64,000 bases of DNA from Pseudomonas rhizoryzae (GTDB lineage: Bacteria > Pseudomonadota > Gammaproteobacteria > Pseudomonadales > Pseudomonadaceae): the NCBI RefSeq assembly GCF_005250615.1, contig NZ_SULM01000015.1, positions 1-64,000 on the forward strand, written 5' to 3'. Both the position numbers and the translations under genes were made by a program. Positions within the stretch are counted from its first letter, which is position 1. Each line of letters starts with the position of its first letter. This document shows positions 35,114-52,633 of the stretch, piece after piece. The notes under the pieces are model-generated. The model had not been told where the DNA came from. It saw nothing but the letters and a program-made list of their open reading frames with translations, and made no database searches.

Positions 35114-36016
35114 ATGGGTTGGGAGGGCATCGACGAATTCGTCGCGGTGGCGAGTACCCTGCACTTCGGCCAGGCCGCCGACCGCCTGGGCACCTCGACC
35201 TCCCACGTCAGCCGCCAAGTGGCGCGCCTGGAAGAGCGCCTGCAGGCGCGGTTGCTCTATCGCAGCACCCGTAGCGTGGCCCTCACCGAGGCCGGCCATA
35301 CCTTTCTGCAACACTGCCGGCGCTTGCAGGAAGCCCGCGACGAAGCCCTGCGCGAGGTGAGCGATCTCTCCAGCCAGCCCAAGGGATTGATCCGCATGAC
35401 CTGCGCCGTGACCTACGGCGAGCGTTTCGTGGTGCCCCTGGTCAACGACTTCCTCGCTCGCCATCCCGAAGTCAGCCTGGAGCTGGACCTGACCAACCGC
35501 ACCGTCGACCTCTTGCACGAAGGCTACGACCTGGCCATCCGTCTGGGCCGCCTGGCCGACTCGCGCCTGGTGGCGACACGGCTGGCGCCGCGGGAGCTCT
35601 ATCTGTGCGCCGCGCCGAGTTATCTGGAACGCTACGGCGCGCCCCATACCCTGTCCGAATTGAGTCGCCATCGTTGCCTGGTCGGTACCAGCGACATCTG
35701 GAGTTTCCGCGAAGAGGAGCGCGAAGTGCTGCACCGGGTGCAGGGTTCCTGGCGCTGCAACAGCGGCCAGGCGGTGCTGGACGCCGCCTTGCGTGGCTTC
35801 GGCCTGTGCCAGTTGCCGGACTACTACGTGCTGCCGCATCTGGCCCGCGGCGAGTTGCGCGCCCTGCTGGAAAATCGCCAGCCACCCAACACGGCGGTCT
35901 GGGCGCTCTATCCGCAGCGCCGCTTTCTCTCACCCAAGATCCGCCTGCTGGTGGAGCACCTTAAACAGGGGTTGAGCACACCGCGTCCCCGGGATCGCCA
36001 CACATCCGGAAGCTGA
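35114..36016 (+). CDS. gfnR: LysR-family regulator of glutathione-dependent formaldehyde detoxification, GfnR-like
   Basis: A 300-residue LysR-type regulator. The winged helix is at about residues 5-60 (FVAVASTLHFGQAADRLGTS then SHVSRQVARLEERL). The effector domain from about 90 is of the substrate-binding type. It is divergent from adhC-fghA, which is the normal arrangement for this activator in P. aeruginosa (GfnR), so control of that operon is the natural prediction. The 104-bp gap must hold its binding sites; I could not define a clear T-N11-A box. Start ATG at 35114, preceded by AGGGAAA. Confidence 0.82.
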   Translation: MGWEGIDEFVAVASTLHFGQAADRLGTSTSHVSRQVARLEERLQARLLYRSTRSVALTEAGHTFLQHCRRLQEARDEALREVSDLSSQPKGLIRMTCAVTYGERFVVPLVNDFLARHPEVSLELDLTNRTVDLLHEGYDLAIRLGRLADSRLVATRLAPRELYLCAAPSYLERYGAPHTLSELSRHRCLVGTSDIWSFREEEREVLHRVQGSWRCNSGQAVLDAALRGFGLCQLPDYYVLPHLARGELRALLENRQPPNTAVWALYPQRRFLSPKIRLLVEHLKQGLSTPRPRDRHTSGS

Positions 36017-36124
36017 GCGCAGCGGAGGAACCGCGCCTTTCCACGGGCCTTCGAAACAGGTGTCGGTCGTCGCGGCACCGCCCCTCCCGGTGGCGCCGCG
36101 ACGTCTCTTGCCGCTGGAGGTCCC

Positions 36125-37291
36125 ATGAACGACACCCTCGATCATCACGCACTCGCCACCTGGATGAAGGCGGCGGTTCCACCCTGCCTGTCGCTCTACC
36201 TACCCACCGAGCGTGCCTTCCCGCAACGCGAGCAGAACGTCATTCGCTTCAAGAATCTGCTGCGCACCGTCGAAGCCGATGTGCGCCAGCGCTTCCCCGA
36301 AGCCGATACCACCGCCCTGCTCGCCCCCCTGACCGCTCTGATCGACGACGCCGACTTCTGGAATCATCCACGCGGCGGCCTGATCATCCTGCGCGATCGC
36401 GATCATCTGCACCTGCTCAAGGTAGCTGGCGGCGTACCGGAAACGGCGATGGTCAACCATCACTTCCACCTGCAGCCACTGCTGCAACTGGCCCAGACCA
36501 CCGGCCGCTACCAGGTGCTCTGTCTGTCCCGCGACCATGCCCGCCTGTTCGAAGGCAGCCGCGACAACCTGGTGGAGGTCGAATTGGCCGAAGGCGTGCC
36601 CCGGACCCTGGAAGAGGCCCTGGGCACCGACCTGACCGAAGGTAACCAGCGTGGCCTGCCCCAGGGTTTCGGCCGTGCCAGCGAGCGCGGCGACGCCATG
36701 CAGCACAACGCCGGCGGCATCAGCAAGCATGACGAGCAGAACGTCGATCGCGAACGCTATTTCCTGGCCCTGGATCGGGCCCTCACCCGCGAGCACTCGC
36801 AGCCGAGCAAGCTGCCCTTGCTGCTCGCCGCCCTGCCGGAGCATCAGGCGGTCTTTCGCCGGATCAGCAACAATCCCCTGCTATTGGCCGAGGGCCTCGC
36901 GGGCGATCCGGGGCCGCTCGACAATGACACCCTGAGAGAGAAGGCCTGGGCGGTGATGGAGCCGCATCTCGATCGGCATCTGGGTGAATTGCTGGATACC
37001 TATGCCCAACGCCAGGGGCAGGGCCTGGCCTCGGATCGGCTGGAGGAGATCGGCGGCGCCGTACTGGATGCCCGGGTCGCCACCTTGCTGGTGGAAGCCG
37101 ACCGGCGCATTCCCGGCCATCTGGATTTCGATCGCCGCTTGCTGGTGCCTTCCGACCCGGCCGGCGCGAACACCGAGGACCTGCTGGACGAACTCAGCCT
37201 GCAAACCCTGCAACAGGGTGGCCAGGTACTGGTGCTGCCGCGCGAGCGGATGCCGGGCAAGACCGGCGCCGCGGCCATATATCGCTTCTAG
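36125..37291 (+). CDS. baeRF-type protein (bacterial archaeo-eukaryotic release factor-like)
   Basis: A 388-residue cytoplasmic protein related to the bacterial branch of the eRF1/Pelota release-factor superfamily. It opens with VPPCLSLYLPTERAF, contains YQVLCLSRDHARLFEGSRD in the middle, and ends with QQGGQVLVLPRERMPG and AAAIYRF, the pattern seen in these proteins. Members are suggested to act on stalled ribosomes or in stress, but a function has not been established to my knowledge. A polar insertion (about residues 185-220, GFGRASERGDAMQHNAGG) separates the two halves. Its TAG stop lies in the left end of the short repeat at 37289-37328. Confidence 0.72.
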   Translation: MNDTLDHHALATWMKAAVPPCLSLYLPTERAFPQREQNVIRFKNLLRTVEADVRQRFPEADTTALLAPLTALIDDADFWNHPRGGLIILRDRDHLHLLKVAGGVPETAMVNHHFHLQPLLQLAQTTGRYQVLCLSRDHARLFEGSRDNLVEVELAEGVPRTLEEALGTDLTEGNQRGLPQGFGRASERGDAMQHNAGGISKHDEQNVDRERYFLALDRALTREHSQPSKLPLLLAALPEHQAVFRRISNNPLLLAEGLAGDPGPLDNDTLREKAWAVMEPHLDRHLGELLDTYAQRQGQGLASDRLEEIGGAVLDARVATLLVEADRRIPGHLDFDRRLLVPSDPAGANTEDLLDELSLQTLQQGGQVLVLPRERMPGKTGAAAIYRF

Positions 37292-37328
37292 GCTCCGCCC
37301 GATCTCGGCGACTTTTCAGACAAGCCTA
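37289..37328. repeat. 40-bp remnant of a MITE-like element between convergent genes
   Basis: It starts TAGGCT and ends AGCCTA, and its right half CTCGGCGACTTTTCAGACA closely resembles the right end of the element at 32846-33006. Both ends provide stop codons: TAG of the baeRF-like gene at 37289-37291 and, on the minus strand, TAG of ispD at 37326-37328. Confidence 0.7.
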
Positions 37329-38051
37329 GGAGGCTGGCGTGTCCGCCAGAGCATCGAGCTGCCAGCTGCGACGCAGCCAGTCCAGGTCTTCCGGCCGGGT
37401 GATCTTGAGATTGTCCGGCCGGCCTTCCACCAGGCGCGGCGCCAGGCCCGCCCATTCCATGGCCGAGGCCTCATCGGTCACAGCGACGCCGGCCGCCAAG
37501 GCATCGGCCAGGGCTCGACTCAGCGGTCCCAGACGGAACATCTGTGGCGTATAGGCCTGCCAAACCAGGCTGCGATCCAGGGTAGCCGCGACCCGGCCAT
37601 CGGCACCGGCGCGCTTGAGGGTATCCCGCACCGGCACCGCCAGCAGCCCGCCCACGTCATCAGCGGCCAGGCTGGCGAGCAGGTGATCGATATCACTGCG
37701 CTGCAGATTGGGCCGCGCCGCGTCGTGCACCAGCACCCAGGCATCGTCCGCCACGCCCTGGGCACTCAGCAGCAACAGCGCCGACAGCACCGAACTGGCG
37801 CGCTCGGCGCCGCCTTCGGCGCAGCGGATGCGCGCGTCCTGGGCGAGAGGCAACTGCGGCCACCAGGGATCGTCGTTGGCCAGCGCCACCACGATACCCA
37901 GGGTGCCTGGATGTTCGAGGAAAGCCGCCAGGGTGTGCTCGATGACGCTACGGCCGGCCAATTCGAGATACTGCTTGGGCCGATCCGCGCGCATGCGCGA
38001 ACCGACGCCGGCGGCCGGCAGGACGGCCCAGAACGAGGGTGCAGGAGTCAT
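37326..38051 (-). CDS. ispD: 2-C-methyl-D-erythritol 4-phosphate cytidylyltransferase
   Basis: A 241-residue MEP-pathway nucleotidyltransferase that joins CTP and methylerythritol phosphate. The nucleotide-binding P-loop-like segment is WAVLPAAGVGSRMRADRPKQYLEL near the start (in parts), and the conserved VLVHDAARPNL block is near residue 105, with a later VTDEASAMEW. It follows ftsB by four bases, as in most gammaproteobacteria. Its stop codon lies within the short repeat shared with the convergent gene. Confidence 0.95.
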   Translation of the reverse strand: MTPAPSFWAVLPAAGVGSRMRADRPKQYLELAGRSVIEHTLAAFLEHPGTLGIVVALANDDPWWPQLPLAQDARIRCAEGGAERASSVLSALLLLSAQGVADDAWVLVHDAARPNLQRSDIDHLLASLAADDVGGLLAVPVRDTLKRAGADGRVAATLDRSLVWQAYTPQMFRLGPLSRALADALAAGVAVTDEASAMEWAGLAPRLVEGRPDNLKITRPEDLDWLRRSWQLDALADTPAS

Positions 38052-38055
38052 CTAT

Positions 38056-38334
38056 TTATTTGGATTGCAGGAAGAGGGTTTCGCCCTGTTTGACCATGCC
38101 GAGCTCGTGGCGGGCACGCTCCTCGACGGTCTCCATGCCTTTCTTGAGCTCGACGACCTCGGCTTCGAGGATCTCGTTGCGCTCCAGCAGGCGCTTGTTC
38201 TCGCCGTTCTGGTCGGCGATCTGCTGCTTGAGTTCGCGCACCTGGGCGAAGCTGCCATCACCGACCCACAGGCGATACTGGAGACCGCCGAGCAGCAGGA
38301 GCAGGAAGGGAAACAGCCAGTAGGGACTTCGCAT
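38056..38334 (-). CDS. ftsB: Cell division protein FtsB
   Basis: A 92-residue bitopic membrane protein of the divisome. After a short cytoplasmic start there is one membrane helix (about residues 4-20, YWLFPFLLLLLGGLQYRLW), then a periplasmic leucine-zipper-like coiled coil (VRELKQQIADQNGENKRLLE) and the conserved VEERARHELGMVKQGE segment that contacts FtsL and FtsQ. The ATG at 38334 fits the family; the longer frame adds an unlikely polar extension. It lies between eno and ispD, the classical position. Confidence 0.94.
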   Translation of the reverse strand: MRSPYWLFPFLLLLLGGLQYRLWVGDGSFAQVRELKQQIADQNGENKRLLERNEILEAEVVELKKGMETVEERARHELGMVKQGETLFLQSK

Positions 38335-38500
38335 GGACGGTACGGATTCGCGGACGGCGGATGCCGCAAGGGGCGGCGGCAAAAACGAAAACAGGATAGA
38401 AGCCCAGCTCTACGCTTGTAAACTGGGCATCTATCCTGTGGTTCGTCAGACGATTCAGGAGGCGACGAACTGAATCCCCGCCTCCGCGCTCGCGCAGCCC

Positions 38501-39844
<1,344 letters not shown>

Positions 39845-39870
39845 CTAGGCTTTTTGGTTCAAGCCGCCAT

Positions 39871-42485
<2,615 letters not shown>

Positions 42486-42492
42486 CTAAAGG

Positions 42493-43809
42493 TCATCCCA
42501 GCTCAAACCCGCCCATGCCGTCGGCGGGCAGCCATTCGAGCCGCCCTCCACCTGGCAGCCCATCCAGGCCGGGCAGATTGGCCACCGCCAGCAGTTCGTC
42601 GCCACGCCAGAGCAGCGGCAAACGGCCGCGCAGGAACGGCGGCACCCCGCGCTCGTTGAGCAGGCGCTTCAGATCGCGGGTGCCGCGACCGGGTACGACG
42701 AAACGCTCGCCACCCTGCCGATAGGCGACACTCCAGCCAGGTGCGGCGCCCTCCCCGGCAAAGACCAGTCGACCATTGCCGGGAAGCTCCAGGGTATGGG
42801 CTTGCGCGGTGACGACCAGGGGCAGCGGCTCCACCGACCACGTCGCGGGCACCCACCAGATCCGTCCAGCGCCACGACGTACGCTGCCACCTTCCAGGCG
42901 CCACAGCGGATCGCTCGCCTCACCGCTATCGCGCAGAGCCTGCCAACCGGCCCAATGGGCGCTGTCAGGCTGGCGGGTCAAGGACGCTAGCCAGGCGCGC
43001 AGGGCATTGCGCTGTCGCGTCTCGCTCAAGGCCTGCAAAGGCGCCAGGGCCAGACTGGGCAGCGGGAGCCAGGCGAAGGGCTGCTCGCCCGCCTGGGCGT
43101 GCTGCAGATCGAGGACAGCCAACTCCCTGAGCAATTCGTCGGCTTCGGCCAGATGGCCGGCGCTGCGCGCCATGACCTGATCGACGCCCGGCCAACGACT
43201 TCTTAGCCGTGGCAACACCTCATGCCTGAGGTAGTTGCGATCCAACTGGGTATCGGCATTGCTGGGATCTTCGATCCACGCCAGCCCGGCGGTCTCGGCA
43301 TAGGCCAACAGGGTGCTGCGCGGCTCGTCCAGCAAGGGTCGCCAAAGACGACCGGCCGCGAAGGACCGCGCACCCGGCATGCCGGCCAGCCCCTTCACCC
43401 CGGCGCCGCGCACCAGGCGATGCAGCAGCGTTTCCAGTTGATCGTCACGATGCTGGCCGAGCACCAGGCAGCCATCCGCTGGAAGGGCCTGGGCGAAGGC
43501 GGCATAGCGCGCCTCGCGGGCGGCACGTTCGAGACTTGCCAGGTTATCGGTGCGGACGTGCAGGGTATCGAGGGATACCTGTAGCGCTTGGCAGACTTGG
43601 GCGCAGTGGCTGACCCAGGCATCGGCTGCTGGCTGCAGCCCGTGGTGTACATGGACCGCCTGCAGGTCGGCAAGCAGGCCGCGCTCACGCAACTGCGCGA
43701 AGAGATGCAGCAGGACGGTGGAGTCGAGTCCGCCGGAGAAACCTACCCGCCAGTGACGGGTAGGCGGCTGCCGCTCCAGGCGGGCGTGCAGCCGGTCCAG
43801 CAGCCCCAT
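42493..43809 (-). CDS. tilS: tRNA(Ile)-lysidine synthase
   Basis: A 438-residue N-type ATP pyrophosphatase. It attaches lysine to C34 of the CAU-anticodon tRNA-Ile, changing its specificity to AUA. The PP-loop motif is VGFSGGLDSTVLLHLF near residue 25; ALPADGCLVLGQHRDDQLET supplies the conserved acidic HRDDQ motif; the C-terminal domain includes GRGTRDLKRLLNERGVPPFL. It starts 10 bases after accA ends and is therefore probably cotranscribed with it. Confidence 0.95.
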   Translation of the reverse strand: MGLLDRLHARLERQPPTRHWRVGFSGGLDSTVLLHLFAQLRERGLLADLQAVHVHHGLQPAADAWVSHCAQVCQALQVSLDTLHVRTDNLASLERAAREARYAAFAQALPADGCLVLGQHRDDQLETLLHRLVRGAGVKGLAGMPGARSFAAGRLWRPLLDEPRSTLLAYAETAGLAWIEDPSNADTQLDRNYLRHEVLPRLRSRWPGVDQVMARSAGHLAEADELLRELAVLDLQHAQAGEQPFAWLPLPSLALAPLQALSETRQRNALRAWLASLTRQPDSAHWAGWQALRDSGEASDPLWRLEGGSVRRGAGRIWWVPATWSVEPLPLVVTAQAHTLELPGNGRLVFAGEGAAPGWSVAYRQGGERFVVPGRGTRDLKRLLNERGVPPFLRGRLPLLWRGDELLAVANLPGLDGLPGGGRLEWLPADGMGGFELG

Positions 43810-43819
43810 GACGGCGGGG

Positions 43820-44770
43820 TCAGGAGATGCCGTAGCTCATCAGGCGCTCGTAGCGACGCTCCAGCAACGCCGGCACGTCATAGCCCTTGAGGTCGTCGAG
43901 TTGTTGCAACAGCGCGCTGCGCAGGCTGGCGGCCATCGCCTGGGGATCGCGATGAGCGCCACCCAGCGGCTCGTCGATCACCTGGTCGACGATGTTCAGG
44001 CTCTTCAGGCGCTCGGCGGTGATACCCATGGCCTCGGCGGCATCGGGCGCCTTCTCGGCGGTCTTCCACAGGATGGAGGCGCAACCTTCCGGCGAGATCA
44101 CCGAGTAGGTTGAATGCTGCAGCATGTTGAGCTGGTCACAGACGCCGATGGCCAGGGCGCCACCGGAACCACCCTCGCCGATCACGGTGGCGATGATGGG
44201 GGTCTTCAGGCGCGCCATGACGCGCAGGTTCCAGGCGATGGCTTCGCTCTGGCCGCGCTCTTCGGCATCGATACCCGGGTAGGCGCCGGGGGTGTCGATG
44301 AAGGTAAGGATCGGCATCTTGAAGCGCTCGGCCATCTCCATCAGGCGGCATGCCTTGCGATAGCCTTCCGGACGCGGCATGCCGAAGTTACGGCGCACCT
44401 TCTCACGGACTTCACGGCCTTTCTGGTGGCCGATGACCATCACCGGGCGGCCGTCCAGGCGGGCGATGCCGCCGACGATGGCCGGATCATCGGCGAAGTG
44501 GCGGTCACCGTGCAGCTCTTCGAAATCGGTGAAGAGGTAGCCGATGTAGTCGAGGGTGTAAGGCCGCAGCGGATGCCGCGCCAGGCGGGCGACCTGCCAA
44601 CTGGAGAGGTCGCTGAAGATGCTCTTGGTGAGCGCCTGGCTCTTCTCCTGCAACCGGGCGATCTCGTCACTGATATTCAGCGCATTGTCGTTACCGACCA
44701 GTCGAAGTTCTTCGATCTTGGCCTGGAGATCGGCGATAGGCTGTTCGAAATCGAGATAGTTCGGGTTCAT
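43820..44770 (-). CDS. accA: Acetyl-CoA carboxylase carboxyltransferase subunit alpha
   Basis: A 316-residue alpha subunit of the carboxyltransferase that makes malonyl-CoA, the first committed step of fatty-acid synthesis. The start [20 protein letters not shown] is the Pseudomonas family start; the core includes [20 protein letters not shown] and [20 protein letters not shown], with the oxyanion-hole [13 protein letters not shown]. An in-frame ATG two codons upstream (44776) is less likely. It is 140 bp downstream of dnaE and 10 bases before tilS. Confidence 0.97.
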   Translation of the reverse strand: MNPNYLDFEQPIADLQAKIEELRLVGNDNALNISDEIARLQEKSQALTKSIFSDLSSWQVARLARHPLRPYTLDYIGYLFTDFEELHGDRHFADDPAIVGGIARLDGRPVMVIGHQKGREVREKVRRNFGMPRPEGYRKACRLMEMAERFKMPILTFIDTPGAYPGIDAEERGQSEAIAWNLRVMARLKTPIIATVIGEGGSGGALAIGVCDQLNMLQHSTYSVISPEGCASILWKTAEKAPDAAEAMGITAERLKSLNIVDQVIDEPLGGAHRDPQAMAASLRSALLQQLDDLKGYDVPALLERRYERLMSYGIS

Positions 44771-44910
44771 GGGCATCCGTTAGTGCAATCTAGAGCCAAG
44801 GGCCGGGGCGCCTACCTTAAGGGATCGGACGGGACAGGTCGAGACTCCTGCCGCGTCACCGGCACCCGCCGCTGGCGAGGGTTGGGACGGAGCGCGCGAG
44901 GCGCTCGGAC

Positions 44911-48432
<3,522 letters not shown>

Positions 48433-48521
48433 GGCAGAGACCTCTTGATGCATGAGGCGCGAGATTGTACCGGATAGTCGAAGCGGGGTCAGAGCGTCGC
48501 GACGGCTGTCAGCGAAGACGG

Positions 48522-49157
48522 TCAGTAGGTGGCGACGATCTGGGTCGAGGCCTGGGTCTCGAGGGCGAGCCAGGCGTCGCGCACCGGCGCGAAGGAGCGA
48601 CGGTGGATGGGCGTTGGTCCCAGGCGCTTGAGCGCCTCGAGGTGCTCGGCGGTGGGATAACCCTTGTGCCCAGCCAGGCCATAGCCGGGATAGAGCGCAT
48701 CCAGCGCTTGCATTTCACGGTCGCGAGTCACCTTGGCCAGGATCGACGCGGCAGCAATTGCCGGAACCTGGCTATCCCCCTTCACCACCGGCGAACTGGG
48801 TACGGCCAGCTTCGGACAGCGGTTGCCGTCGATCAGCGCCAGCCGTGGCTGCACCGCGAGCCCTTCGACGGCCCGCTGCATGGCCAGCATGGTGGCATGC
48901 AGGATGTTCAGCCGATCGATTTCGGCGACCTCGGCCCGGGCGACGCACCAGGCCAGGGCCTTCTCCTGGATCTCGTCGAACAGGGCCTCGCGCCGCAGCA
49001 GCGACAGCTTCTTCGAATCGTTCAGCCCTAGGATGGGCTTGCCCGGATCGAGGATGACCGCCGCCGTGACCACGGCGCCGCACAGCGGACCGCGACCGAC
49101 CTCGTCCACCCCGGCGACCAGCGCCTCGACCAGATTGAAGTCCAATCCCAACTGCAT
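48522..49157 (-). CDS. rnhB: Ribonuclease HII
   Basis: A 211-residue type 2 RNase H that removes ribonucleotides from DNA and RNA-DNA hybrids. Catalytic acids are in [20 protein letters not shown] (Asp18, Glu19), with the further Asp in [12 protein letters not shown] and [22 protein letters not shown] (in parts). The ATG overlaps the lpxB stop by one base (TGATG), so translation is coupled. It is the last gene of the lipid A cluster before dnaE. Confidence 0.96.
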   Translation of the reverse strand: MQLGLDFNLVEALVAGVDEVGRGPLCGAVVTAAVILDPGKPILGLNDSKKLSLLRREALFDEIQEKALAWCVARAEVAEIDRLNILHATMLAMQRAVEGLAVQPRLALIDGNRCPKLAVPSSPVVKGDSQVPAIAAASILAKVTRDREMQALDALYPGYGLAGHKGYPTAEHLEALKRLGPTPIHRRSFAPVRDAWLALETQASTQIVATY

Positions 49158-50326
49158 CAGCTGCGCTCCTGCAGCAGATCCAGCACCGCACGCGCCGCCT
49201 GCACCGAGGCATCACGCCTCAGGCTGTGATGGATAGCCGCGAAGCTATCGGTCTGCTGCTCGGGTTGTTCCAGAAGTGGTAGTAGCTCGGCCACCAGTCG
49301 CTCTGGCGTCGCCTCGTGCTGGATGAGCTCGGGCACCAGCTTGCGCCCGGCCAAGAGATTAGGCAGCGAGATATAGGGACTCTTCACCAGTTGCTTGAGG
49401 ATCAGATAGGTCAGCGGCGCCACCCGATAGGCCACTACCATGGGGCGCTTGAACAACAGCGCCTCTAGCGTCGCGGTGCCCGAAGCGATCAGCACGCCAT
49501 CGCAGGCGGCCAGCACCTCATGGGAACGGCCATCGGTCAGCAGCAGCGGCAAGGGCGGCCGGCCTTCCAACAGCTGCTCCACCTGCGCGCGGCGCGCGGC
49601 GTTGGCGCAGGGCAACACGAAGCGCACGCCTGGGCGTACGGCCAGCAATCGAGCGGCAGCATCGAGGAACAGCGCCCCCAGGCGCCCTACTTCACCGCCG
49701 CGACTGCCGGGCAACAGGGCGATGACCTGCCCGTCTTCCGGCAAGCCCAGAGCCTGTCTGGCCACCTGGCGGTCGCTGTCCAAGGGAATGGTATCGGCCA
49801 GTGGATGACCGACGAAGCGTACCGGTACTTGCTGCTCTTCGTAGAAACGGGCCTCGAAGGGAAACAGGGTCAGCATCAGGTCGCAGCCATCGCGAATCTT
49901 CAGCACCCGCTTCTGCCGCCAGGCCCAGACCGAAGGACTGACGTAGTGCACGGCCGGGATGCCTGCGCGATGCAGCTGAGCCTCGATCTCCAAGACGAAA
50001 TCGGGGGCATCGATGCCGATGAAGACGTCCGGCCGCGCCTCGAGCAACTGGGCGATCAGCGCCTTGCGTCGGCCGAGCAATTCGCGCAGGCGGCCAAGCA
50101 CCTCGACCAGTCCCATGACGGCCAGGCGTTCCATCGGGAATTCGGATACCAGCCCTTCGGCTTCCATCCGCGGACCACCGACACCCATGAAGGAGATATG
50201 GGGATGCTGCGCACGCAGCGCCTGCATCAGACCCGCGCCGAGCAGATCCCCCGAGGCCTCTCCCGCCACCAGCGCCACACGCAAGGGGCGCTGGGCGAAC
50301 TCAGCGGGTGATGCCACGCGTGGCAC
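49157..50326 (-). CDS. lpxB: Lipid-A-disaccharide synthase
   Basis: A 389-residue glycosyltransferase that joins UDP-2,3-diacylglucosamine and lipid X into the lipid A disaccharide at the inner membrane. Family motifs: [20 protein letters not shown] near the start, [12 protein letters not shown]-like [55 protein letters not shown] and [20 protein letters not shown] (quoted in short pieces). The start at 50326 overlaps the lpxA end by 26 bases; a slightly shorter start is possible because the first residues are not conserved. Confidence 0.95.
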   Translation of the reverse strand: MPRVASPAEFAQRPLRVALVAGEASGDLLGAGLMQALRAQHPHISFMGVGGPRMEAEGLVSEFPMERLAVMGLVEVLGRLRELLGRRKALIAQLLEARPDVFIGIDAPDFVLEIEAQLHRAGIPAVHYVSPSVWAWRQKRVLKIRDGCDLMLTLFPFEARFYEEQQVPVRFVGHPLADTIPLDSDRQVARQALGLPEDGQVIALLPGSRGGEVGRLGALFLDAAARLLAVRPGVRFVLPCANAARRAQVEQLLEGRPPLPLLLTDGRSHEVLAACDGVLIASGTATLEALLFKRPMVVAYRVAPLTYLILKQLVKSPYISLPNLLAGRKLVPELIQHEATPERLVAELLPLLEQPEQQTDSFAAIHHSLRRDASVQAARAVLDLLQERS

Positions 50327-51077
50327 TCAGGATGGAGTCACGGAATACCGCCACTTCGGGAAACTGCTGAGCCACCGGCTCCAGCTCCTTCATGGCGTCA
50401 TCGACGGTCAGCCCTTGGCGGTAGACCACCTTGTAGGCACGGCGCAGTTCCTTGATCGCCTCGGCCGAGAAGCCGCGACGGCGCATACCTTCGAAATTCA
50501 TGCTGCGGGCTTCGGCGGGGTTGCCGAATACCGTGACATAGGCTGGCACATCCTTGCCGATCGCCGTGCCCATGCCGGAAAAACTATGGGCACCGATGCG
50601 GCAGAACTGATGCACCAGGGTATAGCCGGACAGGATCGCCCAGTCGTCGACATGCACGTGCCCGGCGAGCGCCGTGTTGTTGACCAGGATGCAATGATTG
50701 CCGATCACACTGTCATGACCGATGTGCACATAGGCCATCAGCAGATTGTGATCCCCGATAGTGGTCTCTTCACGATCCTGCACGGTGCCGCGATGGATGG
50801 TGACCCCTTCGCGGATGACGTTGTGATCACCGATACGCAGGCGAGTCGGCTCGCCCTTGTACTTGAGATCAGGGGTGTCTTCGCCAATCGAAGAAAACTG
50901 GAAGATCCGGTTGTGACGCCCGATAACGGTCGGACCCTTGAGGATGACGTGCGGACCTACCACTGTCCCCTCGCCTATCTCGACATCCGGCCCGATGATC
51001 GACCAGGGGCCGACCTGGACATCGGCGGCGAGCCGTGCCTGGGAGTCGACGATAGCCCTGGGGTCGATCAACGTCAT
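50301..51077 (-). CDS. lpxA: Acyl-ACP--UDP-N-acetylglucosamine O-acyltransferase
   Basis: A 258-residue left-handed beta-helix acyltransferase, the first enzyme of lipid A synthesis. Hexapeptide repeats run from [20 protein letters not shown] to about residue 190, with the catalytic His in the [12 protein letters not shown] region and a helical C-terminal domain ([20 protein letters not shown]). The ATG overlaps the fabZ stop by four bases. It sits in the conserved order lpxD-fabZ-lpxA-lpxB. Confidence 0.97.
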   Translation of the reverse strand: MTLIDPRAIVDSQARLAADVQVGPWSIIGPDVEIGEGTVVGPHVILKGPTVIGRHNRIFQFSSIGEDTPDLKYKGEPTRLRIGDHNVIREGVTIHRGTVQDREETTIGDHNLLMAYVHIGHDSVIGNHCILVNNTALAGHVHVDDWAILSGYTLVHQFCRIGAHSFSGMGTAIGKDVPAYVTVFGNPAEARSMNFEGMRRRGFSAEAIKELRRAYKVVYRQGLTVDDAMKELEPVAQQFPEVAVFRDSILSATRGITR

Positions 51078-51514
51078 AGTTTGCGTTCCGCGCAGATGAT
51101 TTCAGCCGAGCAAACAGGCTTGTCGTCAACGCTGGCCTGGCATTCGAATTTCCAGATGCCGCGCTTGGTACTGAGGAAACGAGCCTCGAGAACCAGGCGG
51201 TCGCCGGGCGTCACTGGCTGACGAAACCGCAGCTTATCCGATCCGACGAAGTAGTACAGGGTGCCATCCGCGGGCGAGGAATTCATCATCTTGAATCCCA
51301 GCACACCGGCGGCCTGGGCCATCGCTTCGACGATGAGCACACCCGGCATGATGGGGTGCTGCGGGAAATGGCCGGTGAAGAACGGCTCGTTGATGCTGAC
51401 GTTCTTGTAGGCGCGAATACGCTTGGCTTCGATATCCAGCTCCGTCACGCGATCCACTAACAGAAAGGGATAGCGATGCGGGAGATATTCACGGATCTCG
51501 TTGATGTCCATCAT
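51074..51514 (-). CDS. fabZ: 3-hydroxyacyl-[acyl-carrier-protein] dehydratase FabZ
   Basis: A 146-residue hot-dog-fold dehydratase of fatty-acid elongation, active on beta-hydroxyacyl-ACP. The start [20 protein letters not shown] is the Pseudomonas family start. The catalytic His is in [20 protein letters not shown] and the Glu lies in the same block. It competes with LpxA for 3-hydroxymyristoyl-ACP, which explains its place in the lipid A cluster. It follows lpxD by 45 bases and overlaps lpxA by four. Confidence 0.97.
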   Translation of the reverse strand: MMDINEIREYLPHRYPFLLVDRVTELDIEAKRIRAYKNVSINEPFFTGHFPQHPIMPGVLIVEAMAQAAGVLGFKMMNSSPADGTLYYFVGSDKLRFRQPVTPGDRLVLEARFLSTKRGIWKFECQASVDDKPVCSAEIICAERKL

Positions 51515-51559
51515 GGTCGGGGAAGGCCTGTTCAAAGAAGGGAAACATCCGATGCAGAA

Positions 51560-52633
51560 TCAAGCATCAGAAGCGGCGTCATCCCGCGAGGTCACGGTAG
51601 CCACGATTTTTTCCAGATGTTGCAGACGGCGGGCCATGTCATCGAGGTGACGAATCCGAGCAGCGCTCTTCTTCCATTCACCTGCTGGCTGCATGGCCGT
51701 GCCCGAGGAATAGGCGCCTGGCTCGGTAATCGAGCGTGTCACCATGGTCATACCGGTGACGAACACGTTGTCGCACACCTCGATATGACCCACCATGCCC
51801 ACGCCACCGGCGATGGTGCAGTGCTTGCCGATCTTGGTACTGCCAGAGATACCGACGCAGGCGGCCATGGCGGTGTGCTCACCGACTTGGACGTTATGCG
51901 CGATCATGATCTGGTTGTCGAGCTTCACACCGTTGCTGATCACCGTGTTCGCCAGGGCGCCACGGTCGATGGTGGTATTGGCGCCGATCTCGACGTCATC
52001 GCCGATCAGCACCCCCCCCAACTGGGCGATCTTCTGCCACTGGCCGCGCTCGTTGGCGAAACCGAAGCCCTCAGCACCGATTACGGCACCGGACTGCACG
52101 ACGGCGCGTTCACCAACGATCACATCGTGATAGAGCGTCACCCGCGGCGCCAACCAGCTGTCAGCGCCTATGACGCTACGAGCACCTACCACACAGTGGG
52201 CACCCAGACTGACACCGGCACCGATGCGCGCCTCGGCCTCGATCACCACGTAGGGACCGATGGCGGCCGTTGGGTCGACGACAGCATCCGCAGCGACCAG
52301 GGCTGTGGGGTGGATGCCCGCCGGGCTGCGGGGTTTGCGATCGAACAGATGGGACAACCGGGCATAGGCCAGATAGGGATTGGCCAGGATCAGGGCGTCG
52401 CCGGCATAGCCTTCGGCATCCTTCTCCGATAACAGTACGGCACCTGCCTGGGTGTCGCCCAGGTAGCGGCGATACTGGGGATTGGCCAGAAAACTCAACT
52501 GGTCGGGACCGGCCTCGGGCAAGGTGGCCAAGCCGGTCACAACCCGCTCAGGCGTACCGCGCAACTCCACGGTCAACTGGCGGCTGTCGAGCCACTGCGC
52601 CAGTTCGCCCAGCGTAAAGGTCGTATGGCTCAT
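51560..52633 (-). CDS. lpxD: UDP-3-O-(3-hydroxyacyl)glucosamine N-acyltransferase
   Basis: A 357-residue beta-helix acyltransferase, third step of lipid A synthesis. The N-terminal uridine-binding domain ([20 protein letters not shown]) precedes hexapeptide repeats from about residue 105, with the catalytic His in [22 protein letters not shown]-terminal helical extension includes [16 protein letters not shown]. The ATG overlaps the skp stop by one base (TGATG). Confidence 0.96.
   Translation of the reverse strand: MSHTTFTLGELAQWLDSRQLTVELRGTPERVVTGLATLPEAGPDQLSFLANPQYRRYLGDTQAGAVLLSEKDAEGYAGDALILANPYLAYARLSHLFDRKPRSPAGIHPTALVAADAVVDPTAAIGPYVVIEAEARIGAGVSLGAHCVVGARSVIGADSWLAPRVTLYHDVIVGERAVVQSGAVIGAEGFGFANERGQWQKIAQLGGVLIGDDVEIGANTTIDRGALANTVISNGVKLDNQIMIAHNVQVGEHTAMAACVGISGSTKIGKHCTIAGGVGMVGHIEVCDNVFVTGMTMVTRSITEPGAYSSGTAMQPAGEWKKSAARIRHLDDMARRLQHLEKIVATVTSRDDAASDA

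Noticed and set aside
38458-38485. Possible terminator between ftsB and eno (GGAGGCG with CGCCTCC)
   Set aside because: The stem is seven bases with a 14-base loop and no T-run; too weak to call.
44771-44910. Possible small gene in the dnaE-accA gap
   Set aside because: No open frame with a start signal; nothing recognisable in these 140 bases.
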